The position numbers and the translations under genes are program-made. Positions 48,894 through 63,200 of a stretch of 64,000 nt of DNA are shown here, piece by piece. The DNA comes from Antedon bifida. Taxonomy: Eukaryota > Echinodermata > Crinoidea > Comatulida > Antedonidae. The stretch is from contig OY727102.1 of the NCBI GenBank assembly GCA_963402885.1, positions 10,478,001 through 10,542,000 on the forward strand, given 5' to 3'. How positions within the stretch are numbered: position 1 is the first letter of the stretch; each line of letters begins with the position of its first letter. The notes beneath the pieces were generated by a model. That model was not told the origin of the DNA. It searched no databases and saw only the letters and a list, made by a program, of their open reading frames with translations.

Positions 48894-48981
48894 CGTTTTA
48901 GACCATTTTGTGATTTTCGAAAAAACATGTTAACATAAAAACACCAAAGTGCTTAGAATAGCTTCAAATCGCATTTGGAGA
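48894..48981. repeat. A1/A2 hybrid: 88-bp loss in U3
   Basis: U1 has A1 at 11974 and A2 at 12062. U3 has one A with an A1 start (CGTTTTAG, TGTGATTTTCG) and an A2 right part (AACATGTTAAC, GTGCTTAG). Exactly one 88-bp period is missing, with the joint between the TTTTCGAAAA run and ACATG. Confidence 0.9.
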
Positions 48982-51900
48982 CGTTTTAGACCATTTTGTG
49001 ATTTTCGAAAAAACTTGGTTACAGAAAAACATCAAAGTGCTTAAAATCTCATTAGAAACCGTTTTAGACCATTTTGAGCAATTCGATAAAACTTTTCACA
49101 CAAAAACATCAAAGAGCACAAAATAGCTTAATATCGTATTTAAAAACGTTTTAGACCATTTTGAGCATTTCGACAAAAATTGTTCACACAAAACATCAAA
49201 GTGTGCAGAATAGCTTCAAATCGCATTTGGAGACGTTTTAGACCATTTTGTGATTTTCGAAAAAACTTGTTAACATAAAAACACCAAAGTGCTAAGAATA
49301 GCTTCAAATCGCATTTTGAGACATTTTAGACCATTTTGTTTTTTTCGAAAAAACTTGTTAACATAAAAACACCAAAGTGCTTAGAATAGCTTCAAATCGC
49401 ATTTGGAGACGTTTTAGACCATTTTGTGATTTTCGAACAAACTTGGTTACAGAAAAACATCAAAGTGCTTAAAATCTCATTAGAAACCGTTTTAGACCAT
49501 TTTGAGCAATTTGATAAAATTTTTGACACAAAAACATCAAAGAGCACAAAATAGCTTAATATCGTATTTAAAAACGTTTTAGACCATTTTGAGCATTTCG
49601 ACAAAAAAATTTCACAAAAAACATCAAAGTGCTTAGAATAGCTTCAAATCGCATTTGGAGACGTTTTAGACCATTTTGTGATTTTCGAAAAAACTTGGTT
49701 ACACAAAAACATCAAAGTGCTTAAAATCTCATTATAAACCGTTTTAGACCATTTTGAGCAATTCGATAAAACTTTTCACACAAAAACATCAAAGAGCACA
49801 AAATAGCTTAATATCGTATTTAAAAACGTTTTATACCATTTTGAGCATTTCGACATAAATTTTTCACACAAAACACCAAAGTGCTAAGAATAGCTTCAAA
49901 TCGCATTTGGAGACATTTTAGACCATTTTGTTATTTTCGAAAAAACTTGTTAACATAAAAACACCAAAGTGCTTAGAATAGCTTCAAATCGCATTTGGAG
50001 ACGTTTTAGACCACTTTGTGATTTTCGAAAAAACTTGGTTACAGAAAAACATCAAAGTGCTTAAAATCTAATTAGAAACCGTTTTAGACCATTTTGAGCA
50101 ATTCGATAAAACTTTTTACACAAAAACATCAAAGAGCACAAAATAGCTTAATATCGTATTTAAAAACGTTTTAGACCATTTTGTGATTTTCGAAAAAACT
50201 TGTTAACATAAAAACACAAAAGTGCTTAGAATAGCTTCAAATCGCATTTGGAGACGTTTTAGACCATTTTGTGATTTTCGAAAAAACTTGGTTACACAAA
50301 AACATCAAAGTGCTTAAAATCTCATTATAAACCGTTTTAGACCATTTTGAACAATTCGATAAAACTTTTCACACAAAAACATCAAAGAGCACAAAATAGC
50401 TTAATATCGTATTTAAAAACGTTTTAGACCATTTTGAGCATTTCGACAAAAATTTTTCACACAAAACATCAAAGTGTGCAGAATAGCTTCAAATCGCATT
50501 TAGAGACGTTTTAGACCATTTTGTGATTTTCGAAAAAACTTGTTAACATAAAAACACCAAAGTGCTTAGAATAGCTTCAAATCGCATTTGGAGACGTTTT
50601 AGACCATTTTGTGATTTTCGAAAAAACTTGGTTACAGAAAAACATCAAAGTGCTTAAAATCTCATTAGAAACCGTTTTAGACCATTTTGAGCGATTCGAC
50701 AAAACTTTTCACACAAAAACATCAAAGAGCACAAAATAGCTTAATATCGTATTTAAAAACGTTTTAGACCATTTTGAGCATTTCGACAAAAAATTTTCAC
50801 ACAAAACATCAAAGTGTGCAGAATAGCTTCAAATCGCATTTGGAGACGTTTTAGACCATTTTGTGATTTTCGAAAAAACTTGGTTACAGAAAAACATCAA
50901 AGTGCTTAAAATCTCATTAGAAACCGTTTTAGACCATTTTGAGCAATTCGATAAAACTTTTCACACAAAAACATCAAAGAGCACAAAATAGCTTAATATC
51001 GTATTTAAAAACGTTTTAGACCATTTTGAGAATTTCGACAAAAAATTTTCACAAAAAACATCAAAGTGTACAGAATAGCTTCAAATCGCATTTGGAGACG
51101 TTTTAGACCATTTTGTGATTTTCGAAAAAACTTGTTAACATAAAAACACCAAAGTGCTTAGAATAGCTTCAAATCGCATTTGGAGACGTTTTAGACCATT
51201 TTGTGATTTTCGAAAAAACTTGGTTACACAAAAACATCAAAGTGCTTAAAATCTCATTATAAACCGTTTTAGACCATTTTGAGCAATTCGATAAAACTTT
51301 TCACACAAAAACATCAAAGAGCACAAAATAGCTTAATATCGTATTTAAAAACGTTTTAGACCATTTTGAGCATTTCGACAAAAATTTTTCACACAAAACA
51401 TCAAAGTGTGCAGAATAGCTTCAAATCGCATTTGGAGACGTTTTAGACCATTTTGTGATTTTCGAAAAAACTTGGTTACAGAAAAACACCAAAGTGCTTA
51501 AAATCTCATTAGAAACCGTTTTAGACCATTTTGAGCAATTCGATAAAACTTTTCACACAAAAACATCAAAGAGCACAAAATAGCTTAATATCGTATTTAA
51601 AAACGTTTTAGACCATTTTGTGATTTTCGAAAAAACTTACTAACATAAAAACACCAAAGTGCTTAGAATAGCTTCAAATCGCATTTGGAGACGTTTTAGA
51701 CCATTTTCTGATTTTCGAAAAAACTTGGTTACACAAAAACATCAAAGTGCTTAAAATCTCATTATAAACCGTTTTAGACCATTTTGAGCAATTCGATAAA
51801 ACTTTTCACACAAAAACATCAAAGAGCACAAAATAGCTTAATATCGTATTTAAAAACGTTTTAGACCATTTTAAGCATTTCGACAAAAATTGTTCACACA

Positions 51901-54900
51901 AAACATCAAAGTGTGCAGAATAGCTTCAAATCGCATTTGGAGACGTTTTAGACCATTTTGTGATTTTCGAAAAAACTTGTTAACATAAAAACACTAAAGT
52001 GCTTAGAATAGCTTCAAATCGCATTTGGAGACGTTTTAGACCATTTTGTGATTTTCGAACAAACTTGGTTACAGAAAAACATCAAAGTGCTTAGAATAGC
52101 TTCAAATCGCATTTGGAGACGTTTTAGACCATTTTGTGATTTTCGAAAAAACTTGGTTACAGAAAAACATCAAAGTGCTTAAAATATAATTAGAAACCGT
52201 TTTAGACCATTTTGAGCAATTCGATAAAACTTTTTACACAAAAACATCAAAGAGCACAAAATAGCTTAATATCGTATTTAAAAACGTTTTAGACCATTTT
52301 GTGATTTTCGAAAAAACTTGTTAACATAAAAACACCAAAGTGCTTAGAATAGCTTCAAATCGCATTTGGAGACGTTTTAGACCATTTTGTGATTTTCGAA
52401 AAAACTTGGTTACACAAAAACATCAAAGTGCTTAAAATCTCATTATAAACCGTTTTAGACCATTTTGAGCAATTCGATAAAACTTTTCACACAAAAACAT
52501 CAAAGAGCACAAAATAGCTTAATATCGTATTTAAAAACGTTTTAGACCATTTTGAGCATTTCGACAAAAATTATTCCCACAAAACATCAAAGTGTGCAGA
52601 ATAGCTTCAAATCGCATTTGGAGACGTTTTAGACCATTTTGTGATTTTCGAAAAAACTTGTTAACATAAAAACACCAAAGTGCTTAGAATAGCTTCAAAT
52701 CGCATTTGGAGACGTTTTAGACCATTTTGTGATTTTCGAAAAAACTTGGTTACACAAAAACATCAAAGTGCTTAAAATCTCATTATAAACCGTTTTAGAC
52801 CATTTTGAGCAATTCGATAAAACTTTTCACACAAAAACATCAAAGAGCACAAAATAGCTTAATATCGTATTTAAAAACGTTTTAGACCATTTTGAGCATT
52901 TCGACAAAAATTTTTCACACAAAACATCAAAGTGTGCAGAATAGCTTCAAATCGCATTTGGAGACGTTTTAGACCATTTTGTGATTTTCGAAAAAACTTG
53001 GTTACAGAAAAACACCAAAGTGCTTAAAATCTCATTAGAAACCGTTTTAGACCATTTTGAGCAATTCGATAAAACTTTTCACACAAAAACATCAAAGAGC
53101 ACAAAATAGCTTAATATCGTATTTAAAAACGTTTTAGACCATTTTGTGATTTTCGAAAAAACTTACTAACATAAAAACACCAAAGTGCTTAGAATAGCTT
53201 CAAATCGCATTTGGAGACGTTTTAGACCATTTTCTGATTTTCGAAAAAACTTGGTTACACAAAAACATCAAAGTGCTTAAAATCTCATTATAAACCGTTT
53301 TAGACCATTTTGAGCAATTCGATAAAACTTTTCACACAAAAACATCAAAGAGCACAAAATAGCTTAATATCGTATTTAAAAACGTTTTAGACCATTTTAA
53401 GCATTTCGACAAAAATTGTTCACACAAAACATCAAAGTGTGCAGAATAGCTTCAAATCGCATTTGGAGACGTTTTAGACCATTTTGTGATTTTCGAAAAA
53501 ACTTGTTAACATAAAAACACTAAAGTGCTTAGAATAGCTTCAAATCGTATTTGGAGACGTTTTAGACCATTTTGTGATTTTCGAACAAACTTGGTTACAG
53601 AAAAACATCAAAGTGCTTAAAATCTCATTAGAAACCGTTTTAGACCATTTTGAGCAATTCGATAAAACTTTTCACACAAAAACATCAAAGAGCACAAAAT
53701 AGCTTAATATCGTATTTAAAAACGTTTTAGACCATTTTGAGCATTTCGACAAAAATTATTCCCACAAAACATCAAAGTGTGCAGAATAGCTTCAAATCGC
53801 ATTTGGAGACGTTTTAGACCATTTTGTGATTTTCGAAAAAACTTGTTAACATAAAAACACCAAAGTGCTTAGAATAGCTTCAAATCGCATTTGGAGACGT
53901 TTTAGACCATTTTGTGATTTTCGAAAAAACTTGGTTACAGAAAAACATCAAAGTGCTTAAAATCTCATTAGAAACCGTTTTAGACCATTTTGAGCAATTC
54001 GATAAAACTTTTCACACAAAAACATCAAAGAGCACAAAATAGCTTAATATCGTATTTAAAAACGTTTTAGACCATTTTGAGCATTTCGACAAAAATTATT
54101 CCCACAAAACATCAAAGTGTGCAGAATAGCTTCAAATCGCATTTGGAGACGTTTTAGACCATTTTGTGATTTTCGAAAAAACTTGTTAACATAAAAACAC
54201 CAAAGTGCTTAGAATAGCTTCAAATCGCATTTGGAGACGTTTTAGACCATTTTGTGATTTTCGAAAAAACTTGGTTACAGAAAAACATCAAAGTGCTTAA
54301 AATCTCATTAGAAACCGTTTTAGACCATTTTGAGCGATTCGACAAAACTTTTCACACAAAAACATCAAAGAGCACAAAATAGCTTAATATCGTATTTAAA
54401 AACGTTTTAGACCATTTTGAGCATTTCGACAAAAAATTTTCACACAAAACATCAAAGTGTGCAGAATAGCTTCAAATCGCATTTGGAGACGTTTTAGACC
54501 ATTTTGTGATTTTCGAAAAAACTTGGTTACAGAAAAACATCAAAGTGCTTAAAATCTCATTAGAAACCGTTTTAGACCATTTTGAGCAATTCGATAAAAC
54601 TTTTCACACAAAAACATCAAAGAGCACAAAATAGCTTAATATCGTATTTAAAAACGTTTTAGACCATTTTGAGAATTTCGACAAAAAATTTTCACAAAAA
54701 ACATCAAAGTGTACAGAATAGCTTCAAATCGCATTTGGAGACGTTTTAGACCATTTTGTGATTTTCGAAAAAACTTGTTAACATAAAAACACCAAAGTGC
54801 TTAGAATAGCTTCAAATCGCATTTGGAGACGTTTTAGACCATTTTGTGATTTTCGAAAAAACTTGGTTACACAAAAACATCAAAGTGCTTAAAATCTCAT

Positions 54901-56520
54901 TATAAACCGTTTTAGACCATTTTGAGCAATTCGATAAAACTTTTCACACAAAAACATCAAAGAGCACAAAATAGCTTAATATCGTATTTAAAAACGTTTT
55001 AGACCATTTTGAGCATTTCGACAAAAATTTTTCACACAAAACATCAAAGTGTGCAGAATAGCTTCAAATCGCATTTGGAGACGTTTTAGACCATTTTGTG
55101 ATTTTCGAAAAAACTTGGTTACAGAAAAACACCAAAGTGCTTAAAATCTCATTAGAAACCGTTTTAGACCATTTTGAGCAATTCGATAAAACTTTTCACA
55201 CAAAAACATCAAAGTGCACAAAATAGCTTAATATCGTATTTAAAAACGTTTTAGACCATTTTGTGATTTTCGAAAAAACTTACTAACATAAAAACACCAA
55301 AGTGCTTAGAATAGCTTCAAATCGCATTTGGAGACGTTTTAGACCATTTTCTGATTTTCGAAAAAACTTGGTTACACAAAAACATCAAAGTGCTTAAAAT
55401 CTCATTATAAACCGTTTTAGACCATTTTGAGCAATTCGATAAAACTTTTCACACAAAAACATCAAAGAGCACAAAATAGCTTAATATCGTATTTAAAAAC
55501 GTTTTAGACCATTTTGAGCATTTCTACAAACATTTTTCACAAAAAACATCAAAGTGTACAGAATAGCTTCAAATCGCATTTGGAGACGTTTTAGACCATT
55601 TTGTGATTTTCGAAAAAACTTGTTAACATAAAAACACTAAAGTGCTTAGAATAGCTTCAAATCGCATTTGGAGACGTTTTAGACCATTTTGTGATTTTCG
55701 AACAAACTTGGTTACAGAAAAACATCAAAGTGCTTAAAATCTCATTAGAAACCGTTTTAGACCATTTTGAGCAATTCGATAAAACTTTTCACACAAAAAC
55801 ATCAAAGAGCACAAAATAGCTTAATATCGTATTTAAAAACGTTTTAGACCATTTTGAGCATTTCGACAAAAATATTTCACAAAAAACATCAAAGTGCTTA
55901 GAATAGCTTCAAATCGCATTTGGAGACATTTTAGACCATTTTGTGATTTTCGAAAAAACTTGTTAACATAAAAACACCAAAGTGCTAAGAATAGCTTCAA
56001 ATCGCATTTGGAGACATTTTAGACCATTTTGTTATTTTCGAAAAAACTTGTTAACATAAAAACACCAAAGTGCTTAGAATAGCTTCAAATCGCATTTGGA
56101 GACGTTTTAGACCATTTTGTGATTTTCGAAAAAACTTGGTTACAGAAAAACATCAAAGGGCTTAAAATCTAATTAGAAACCGTTTTAGACCATTTTGAGC
56201 AATTCGATAAAACTTTTTACACAAAAACATCAAAGAGCACAAAATAGCTTAATATCGTATTTAAAAACGTTTTAGACCATTTTGTGATTTTCGAAAAAAC
56301 TTGTTAACATAAAAACACCAAAGTGCTTAGAATAGCTTCAAATCGCATTTGGAGACGTTTTAGACCATTTTGTGATTTTCGAAAAAACTTGGTTACACAA
56401 AAACATCAAAGTGCTTAAAATCTCATTATAAACCGTTTTAGACCATTTTGAGCAATTCGATAAAACTTTTCACACAAAAACATCAAAGAGCACAAAATAG
56501 CTTAAAATCGTATTTAAAAA

Positions 56521-57026
56521 CGTTTTAGACCATTTTGTGATTTTCGAAAAAACTTGTCAACATAAAAACACCAAAGTGCTTAGAATAGCTTCAAATCGCA
56601 TTTGGAGACGTTTTAGACCATTTTGTGATTTTCGAAAAAACTTGGTTACAGAAAAACATCAAAGTGCTTAAAATCTAATTATAAACCGTTTTAGACCATT
56701 TTGAGCAATTCGATAAAACTTTTTACACAAAAACATCAAAGAGCACAAAATAGCTTAATATCGTATTTAAAAACGTTTTAGACCATTTTGTGATTTTCGA
56801 AAAAACTTGTTAACATAAAAACACCAAAGTGCTTAGAATAGCTTCAAATCGCATTTGGAGACGTTTTAGACCATTTTGTGATTTTCGAAAAAACTTGGTT
56901 ACACAAAAACATCAAAGTGCTTAAAATCTCATTATAAACCGTTTTAGACCATTTTGAGCAATTCGATAAAACTTTTCACACAAAAACATCAAAGAGCACA
57001 AAATAGCTTAAAATCGTATTTAAAAA
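56521..57026. repeat. 506-bp double ABC repeat in U3
   Basis: A with CTTGTCAAC stands at 56521 and again at 57027; C with CTTAAAATCG stands at 56434 and 56940. In U1 these markers are 3,987 bp apart. U3 keeps the left marker of one U1 copy and the right neighbours of the other, so 3,481 bp have been removed by exchange between the two. Confidence 0.87.
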
Positions 57027-57279
57027 CGTTTTAGACCATTTTGTGATTTTCGAAAAAACTTGTCAACATAAAAACACCAAAGTGCTTAGAATAGCTTCAA
57101 ATCGCATTTGGAGACGTTTTAGACCATTTTGTGATTTTCGAAAAAACTTGGTTACAGAAAAACATCAAAGTGCTTAAAATCTCATTAGAAACCGTTTTAG
57201 ACCATTTTGAGCAATTCGATAAAACTTTTCACACAAAAACATCAAAGAGCACAAAATAGCTTAATATCGTATTTAAAAA

Positions 57280-57785
57280 CGTTTTAGACCATTTTGTGAT
57301 TTTCGAAAAAACTTACTAACATAAAAACACCAAAGTGCTTAGAATAGCTTCAAATCGCATTTGGAGACGTTTTAGACCATTTTGTGATTTTCGAAAAAAC
57401 TTGGTTACAGAAAAACATCAAAGTGCTTAAAATCTCATTAGAAACCGTTTTAGACCATTTTGAGCAATTCGATAAAACTTTTCACACAAAAACATCAAAG
57501 AGCACAAAATAGCTTAATATCGTATTTAAAAACGTTTTAGACCATTTTGTGATTTTCGAAAAAACTTACTAACATAAAAACACCAAAGTGCTTAGAATAG
57601 CTTCAAATCGCATTTGGAGACGTTTTAGACCATTTTGTGATTTTCGAAAAAACTTGGTTACAGAAAAACATCAAAGTGCTTAAAATCTCATTAGAAACCG
57701 TTTTAGACCATTTTGAGCAATTCGATAAAACTTTTCACACAAAAACATCAAAGAGCACAAAATAGCTTAATATCGTATTTAAAAA
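57280..57785. repeat. Two tandem ABC modules with ACTTACTAAC
   Basis: Units at 57280 and 57533, 253 bp apart. Both A monomers carry ACTAAC in place of GTTAAC, which breaks the TGTTAACA dyad. U1 has a D'/A hybrid, B, C, D, B, C here (25204-25707), 2 bp shorter overall. Confidence 0.87.
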
Positions 57786-60164
57786 CGTTTTAGACCATTT
57801 TGAGCATTTCTACAAAAATTTTTCACAAAAAACATCAAAGTGTACAGAATAGCTTCAAATCGCATTTGGAGACGTTTTAGACCATTTTGTGATTTTCGAA
57901 AAAACTTGTTAACATAAAAACACCAAAGTGCTTAGAATAGCTTCAAATCGCATTTGGAGACGTTTTAGACCATTTTGTGATTTTCGAAAAAACTTGGTTA
58001 CACAAAAACATCAAAGTGCTTAAAATCTCATTATAAACCGTTTTAGACCATTTTGAGCAATTCGATAAAACTTTTCACACAAAAACATCAAAGAGCACAA
58101 AATAGCTTAATATCGTATTTAAAAACGTTTTAGACCATTTTGAGCATTTCGACAAAAATTTTTCACACAAAACATCAAAGTGTGCAGAATAGCTTCAAAT
58201 CGCATTTGGAGACGTTTTAGACCATTTTGTGATTTTCGAAAAAACTTGGTTACAGAAAAACACCAAAGTGCTTAAAATCTCATTAGAAACCGTTTTAGAC
58301 CATTTTGAGCAATTCGATAAAACTTTTCACACAAAAACATCAAAGAGCACAAAATAGCTTAATATCGTATTTAAAAACGTTTTAGACCATTTTGAGCATT
58401 TCGACAAAAATTATTCCCACAAAACATCAAAGTGTGCAGAATAGCTTCAAATCGCATTTGGAGACGTTTTAGACCATTTTGTGATTTTCGAAAAAACTTG
58501 TTAACATAAAAACACCAAAGTGCTTAGAATAGCTTCAAATCGCATTTGGAGACGTTTTAGACCATTTTGTGATTTTCGAAAAAACTTGGTTACAGAAAAA
58601 CATCAAAGTGCTTAAAATCTCATTAGAAACCGTTTTAGACCATTTTGAGCAATTCGATAAAACTTTTCACACAAAAACATCAAAGAGCACAAAATAGCTT
58701 AATATCGTATTTAAAAACGTTTTAGACCATTTTGAGCATTTCGACAAAAATTATTCCCACAAAACATCAAAGTGTGCAGAATAGCTTCAAATCGCATTTG
58801 GAGACATTTTAGACCATTTTGTGATTTTCGAAAAAACTTGTTAACATAAAAACAACAAAGTGCTAAGAATAGCTTCAAATCGCATTTGGAGACGTTTTAG
58901 ACCATTTTGTGATTTTCGAAAAAACTTGGTTACACAAAAACATCAAAGTGCTTAAAATCTCATTATAAACCGTTTTAGACCATTTTGAGCAATTCGATAA
59001 AACTTTTCACACAAAAACATCAAAGAGCACAAAATAGCTTAATATCGTATTTAAAAACGTTTTATACCATTTTGAGCATTTCGACATAAATTTTTCACAC
59101 AAAACATCAAAGTGTGCAGAATAGCTTCAAATCGCATTTGGAGACGTTTCAGACCATTTTGTGATTTTCGAAAAAACTTGTTAACATAAAAACACCAAAG
59201 TGCTAAGAATAGCTTCAAATCGCATTTGGAGACATTTTAGACCATTTTGTTATTTTCGAAAAATCTTGTTAACATAAAAACACCAAAGTGCTTAGAATAG
59301 CTTCAAATCGCATTTGGAGACGTTTTAGACCATTTTGTGATTTTCGAAAAAACTTGGTTACAGAAAAACATCAAAGTGCTTAAAATATAATTAGAAACCG
59401 TTTTAGACCATTTTGAGCAATTCGATAAAACTTTTTACACAAAAACATCAAAGAGCACAAAATAGCTTAATATCGTATTTAAAAACGTTTTAGACCATTT
59501 TGTGATTTTCGAAAAAACTTGTTAACATAAAAACACCAAAGTGCTTAGAATAGCTTCAAATCGCATTTGGAGACGTTTTAGACCATTTTGTGATTTTCGA
59601 AAAAACTTGGTTACACAAAAACATCAAAGTGCTTAAAATCTCATTATAAACCGTTTTAGACCATTTTGAGCAATTCGATAAAACTTTTCACACAAAAACA
59701 TCAAAGAGCACAAAATAGCTTAATATCGTATTTAAAAACGTTTTAGACCATTTTGAGCATTTCGACAAAAATTTTTCACACAAAACATCAAAGTGTGCAG
59801 AATAGCTTCAAATCGCATTTGGAGACGTTTTAGACCATTTGTGATTTTCGAAAAAACTTGGTTACAGAAAAACACCAAAGTGCTTAAAATCTCATTAGAA
59901 ACCGTTTTAGACCATTTTGAGCAATTCGATAAAACTTTTCACACAAAAACATCAAAGAGCACAAAATAGCTTAATATCGTATTTAAAAACGTTTTAGACC
60001 ATTTTGAGCATTTCGACAAAAATTATTCCCACAAAACATCAAAGTGTGCAGAATAGCTTCAAATCGCATTTGGAGACGTTTTAGACCATTTTGTGATTTT
60101 CGAAAAAACTTGTTAACATAAAAACACCAAAGTGCTTAGAATAGCTTCAAATCGCATTTGGAGA

Positions 60165-60220
60165 CGTTATTCCCACAAAACATCAAAGTGTGCAGAATAG
60201 CTTCAAATCGCATTTGGAGA
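60165..60220. repeat. Truncated D', U3/U4 boundary marker
   Basis: Counterpart of 1077 at +59,088. Confidence 0.9.
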
Positions 60221-63200
60221 CATTTTAGACCATTTTGTGATTTTCGAAAAAACTTGTTAACATAAAAACAACAAAGTGCTAAGAATAGCTTCAAATCGCA
60301 TTTGGAGACGTTTTAGACCATTTTGTGATTTTCGAAAAAACTTGGTTACACAAAAACATCAAAGTGCTTAAAATCTCATTATAAACCGTTTTAGACCATT
60401 TTGAGCAATTCGATAAAACTTTTCACACAAAAACATCAAAGAGCACAAAATAGCTTAATATCGTATTTAAAAACGTTTTATACCATTTTGAGCATTTCGA
60501 CATAAATTTTTCACACAAAACATCAAAGTGTGCAGAATAGCTTCAAATCGCATTTGGAGACGTTTTAGACCATTTTGTGATTTTCGAAAAAACTTGTTAA
60601 CATAAAAACACCAAAGTGCTAAGAATAGCTTCAAATCGCATTTTGAGACATTTTAGACCATTTTGTTTTTTTCGAAAAAACTTGTTAACATAAAAACACC
60701 AAAGTGCTTAGAATAGCTTCAAATCGCATTTGGAGACGTTTTAGACCATTTTGTGATTTTCGAACAAACTTGGTTACAGAAAAACATCAAAGTGCTTAAA
60801 ATCTCATTAGAAACCGTTTTAGACTATTTTGAGCAATTCGATAAAACTTTTCACACAAAAACATCAAAGAGCACAAAATAGCTTAATATCGTATTTAAAA
60901 ACGTTTTAGACCATTTTGAGCATTTCGACAAAAATTATTCCCACAAAACATCAAAGTGTGCAGAATAGCTTCAAATCGCATTTGGAGACATTTTAGACCA
61001 TTTTGTGATTTTCGAAAAAACTTGTTAACATAAAAACACCAAAGTGCTAAGAATAGCTTCAAATCGCATTTTGAGACATTTTAGACCATTTTGTTATTTT
61101 CGAAAAAACTTGTTAACATAAAAACACCAAAGTGCTTAGAATAGCTTCAAATCGCATTTGGAGACGTTTTAGACCATTTTGTGATTTTCGAAAAAACTTG
61201 GTTACAGAAAAACACCAGAGTGCTTAAAATCTCATTAGAAACCGTTTTAGACCATTTTGAGCAATTCGATAAAACTTTTCACACAAAAACATCAAAGAGC
61301 ACAAAATAGCTTAATATCGTATTTAAAAACGTTTTAGACCATTTTGAGCATTTCGACAAAAATTATTCCCACAAAACATCAAAGTGTGCAGAATAGCTTC
61401 AAATCGCATTTGGAGACGTTTTAGACCATTTTGTGATTTTCGAAAAAACTTGTTAACATAAAAACACCAAAGTGCTTAGAATAGCTTCAAATCGCATTTG
61501 GAGACGTTTTAGACCATTTTGTGATTTTCGAAAAAACTTGGTTACAGAAAAACATCAAAGTGCTTAAAATCTCATTAGAAACCGTTTTAGACCATTTTGA
61601 GCAATTCGATAAAACTTTTCACACAAAAACATCAAAGAGCACAAAATAGCTTAATATCGTATTTAAAAACGTTTTAGACCATTTTGAGCATTTCGACAAA
61701 AATTATTCCCACAAAACATCAAAGTGTGCAGAATAGCTTCAAATCGCATTTGGAGACATTTTAGACCATTTTGTGATTTTCGAAAAAACTTGTTAACATA
61801 AAAACAACAAAGTGCTAAGAATAGCTTCAAATCGCATTTGGAGACGTTTTAGACCATTTTGTGATTTTCGAAAAAACTTGGTTACACAAAAACATCAAAG
61901 TGCTTAAAATCTCATTATAAACCGTTTTAGACCATTTTGAGCAATTCGATAAAACTTTTCACACAAAAACATCAAAGAGCACAAAATAGCTTAATATCGT
62001 ATTTAAAAACGTTTTATACCATTTTGAGCATTTCGACATAAATTTTTCACACAAAACATCAAAGTGTGCAGAATAGCTTCAAATCGCATTTGGAGACGTT
62101 TCAGACCATTTTGTGATTTTCGAAAAAACTTGTTAACATAAAAACACCAAAGTGCTAAGAATAGCTTCAAATCGCATTTGGAGACATTTTAGACCATTTT
62201 GTTATTTTCGAAAAATCTTGTTAACATAAAAACACCAAAGTGCTTAGAATAGCTTCAAATCGCATTTGGAGACGTTTTAGACCATTTTGTGATTTTCGAA
62301 AAAACTTGGTTACAGAAAAACATCAAAGTGCTTAAAATATAATTAGAAACCGTTTTAGACCATTTTGAGCAATTCGATAAAACTTTTTACACAAAAACAT
62401 CAAAGAGCACAAAATAGCTTAATATCGTATTTAAAAACGTTTTAGACCATTTTGTGATTTTCGAAAAAACTTGTTAACATAAAAACACCAAAGTGCTTAG
62501 AATAGCTTCAAATCGCATTTGGAGACGTTTTAGACCATTTTGTGATTTTCGAAAAAACTTGGTTACACAAAAACATCAAAGTGCTTAAAATCTCATTATA
62601 AACCGTTTTAGACCATTTTGAGCAATTCGATAAAACTTTTCACACAAAAACATCAAAGAGCACAAAATAGCTTAATATCGTATTTAAAAACGTTTTAGAC
62701 CATTTTGAGCATTTCGACAAAAATTTTTCACACAAAACATCAAAGTGTGCAGAATAGCTTCAAATCGCATTTGGAGACGTTTTACACCATTTTGTGATTT
62801 TCGAAAAAACTTGGTTACAGAAAAACACCAAAGTGCTTAAAATCTCATTAGAAACCGTTTTAGACCATTTTGAGCAATTCGATAAAACTTTTCACACAAA
62901 AACATCAAAGAGCACAAAATAGCTTAATATCGTATTTAAAAACGTTTTAGACCATTTTGAGCATTTCGACAAAAATTATTCCCACAAAACATCAAAGTGT
63001 GCAGAATAGCTTCAAATCGCATTTGGAGACGTTTTAGACCATTTTGTGATTTTCGAAAAAACTTGTTAACATAAAAACACCAAAGTGCTTAGAATAGCTT
63101 CAAATCGCATTTGGAGACGTTATTCCCACAAAACATCAAAGTGTGCAGAATAGCTTCAAATCGCATTTGGAGACATTTTAGACCATTTTGTGATTTTCGA

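Larger units (their letters stand above)
38198..60168. repeat. Mega-unit U3 (21,971 bp)
   Basis: Bounded by truncated D' monomers at 38194 and 60165. It aligns with U1 at offsets that fall stepwise: +37,117 to about 42,700, +36,953 to about 44,210, +36,920 to about 48,900, +36,832 to 54,490, +35,557 to about 56,600, +32,076 to about 57,280, and +32,078 from about 57,820 to the end. The steps are deletions relative to U1 of 164, 33, 88, 1,275 and 3,481 bp and a 2-bp swap, which sum to the observed 5,039-bp difference. One substitution I noticed is U1 20,265 C (AGCTCAATAT) against U3 55,822 T. Confidence 0.85.
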
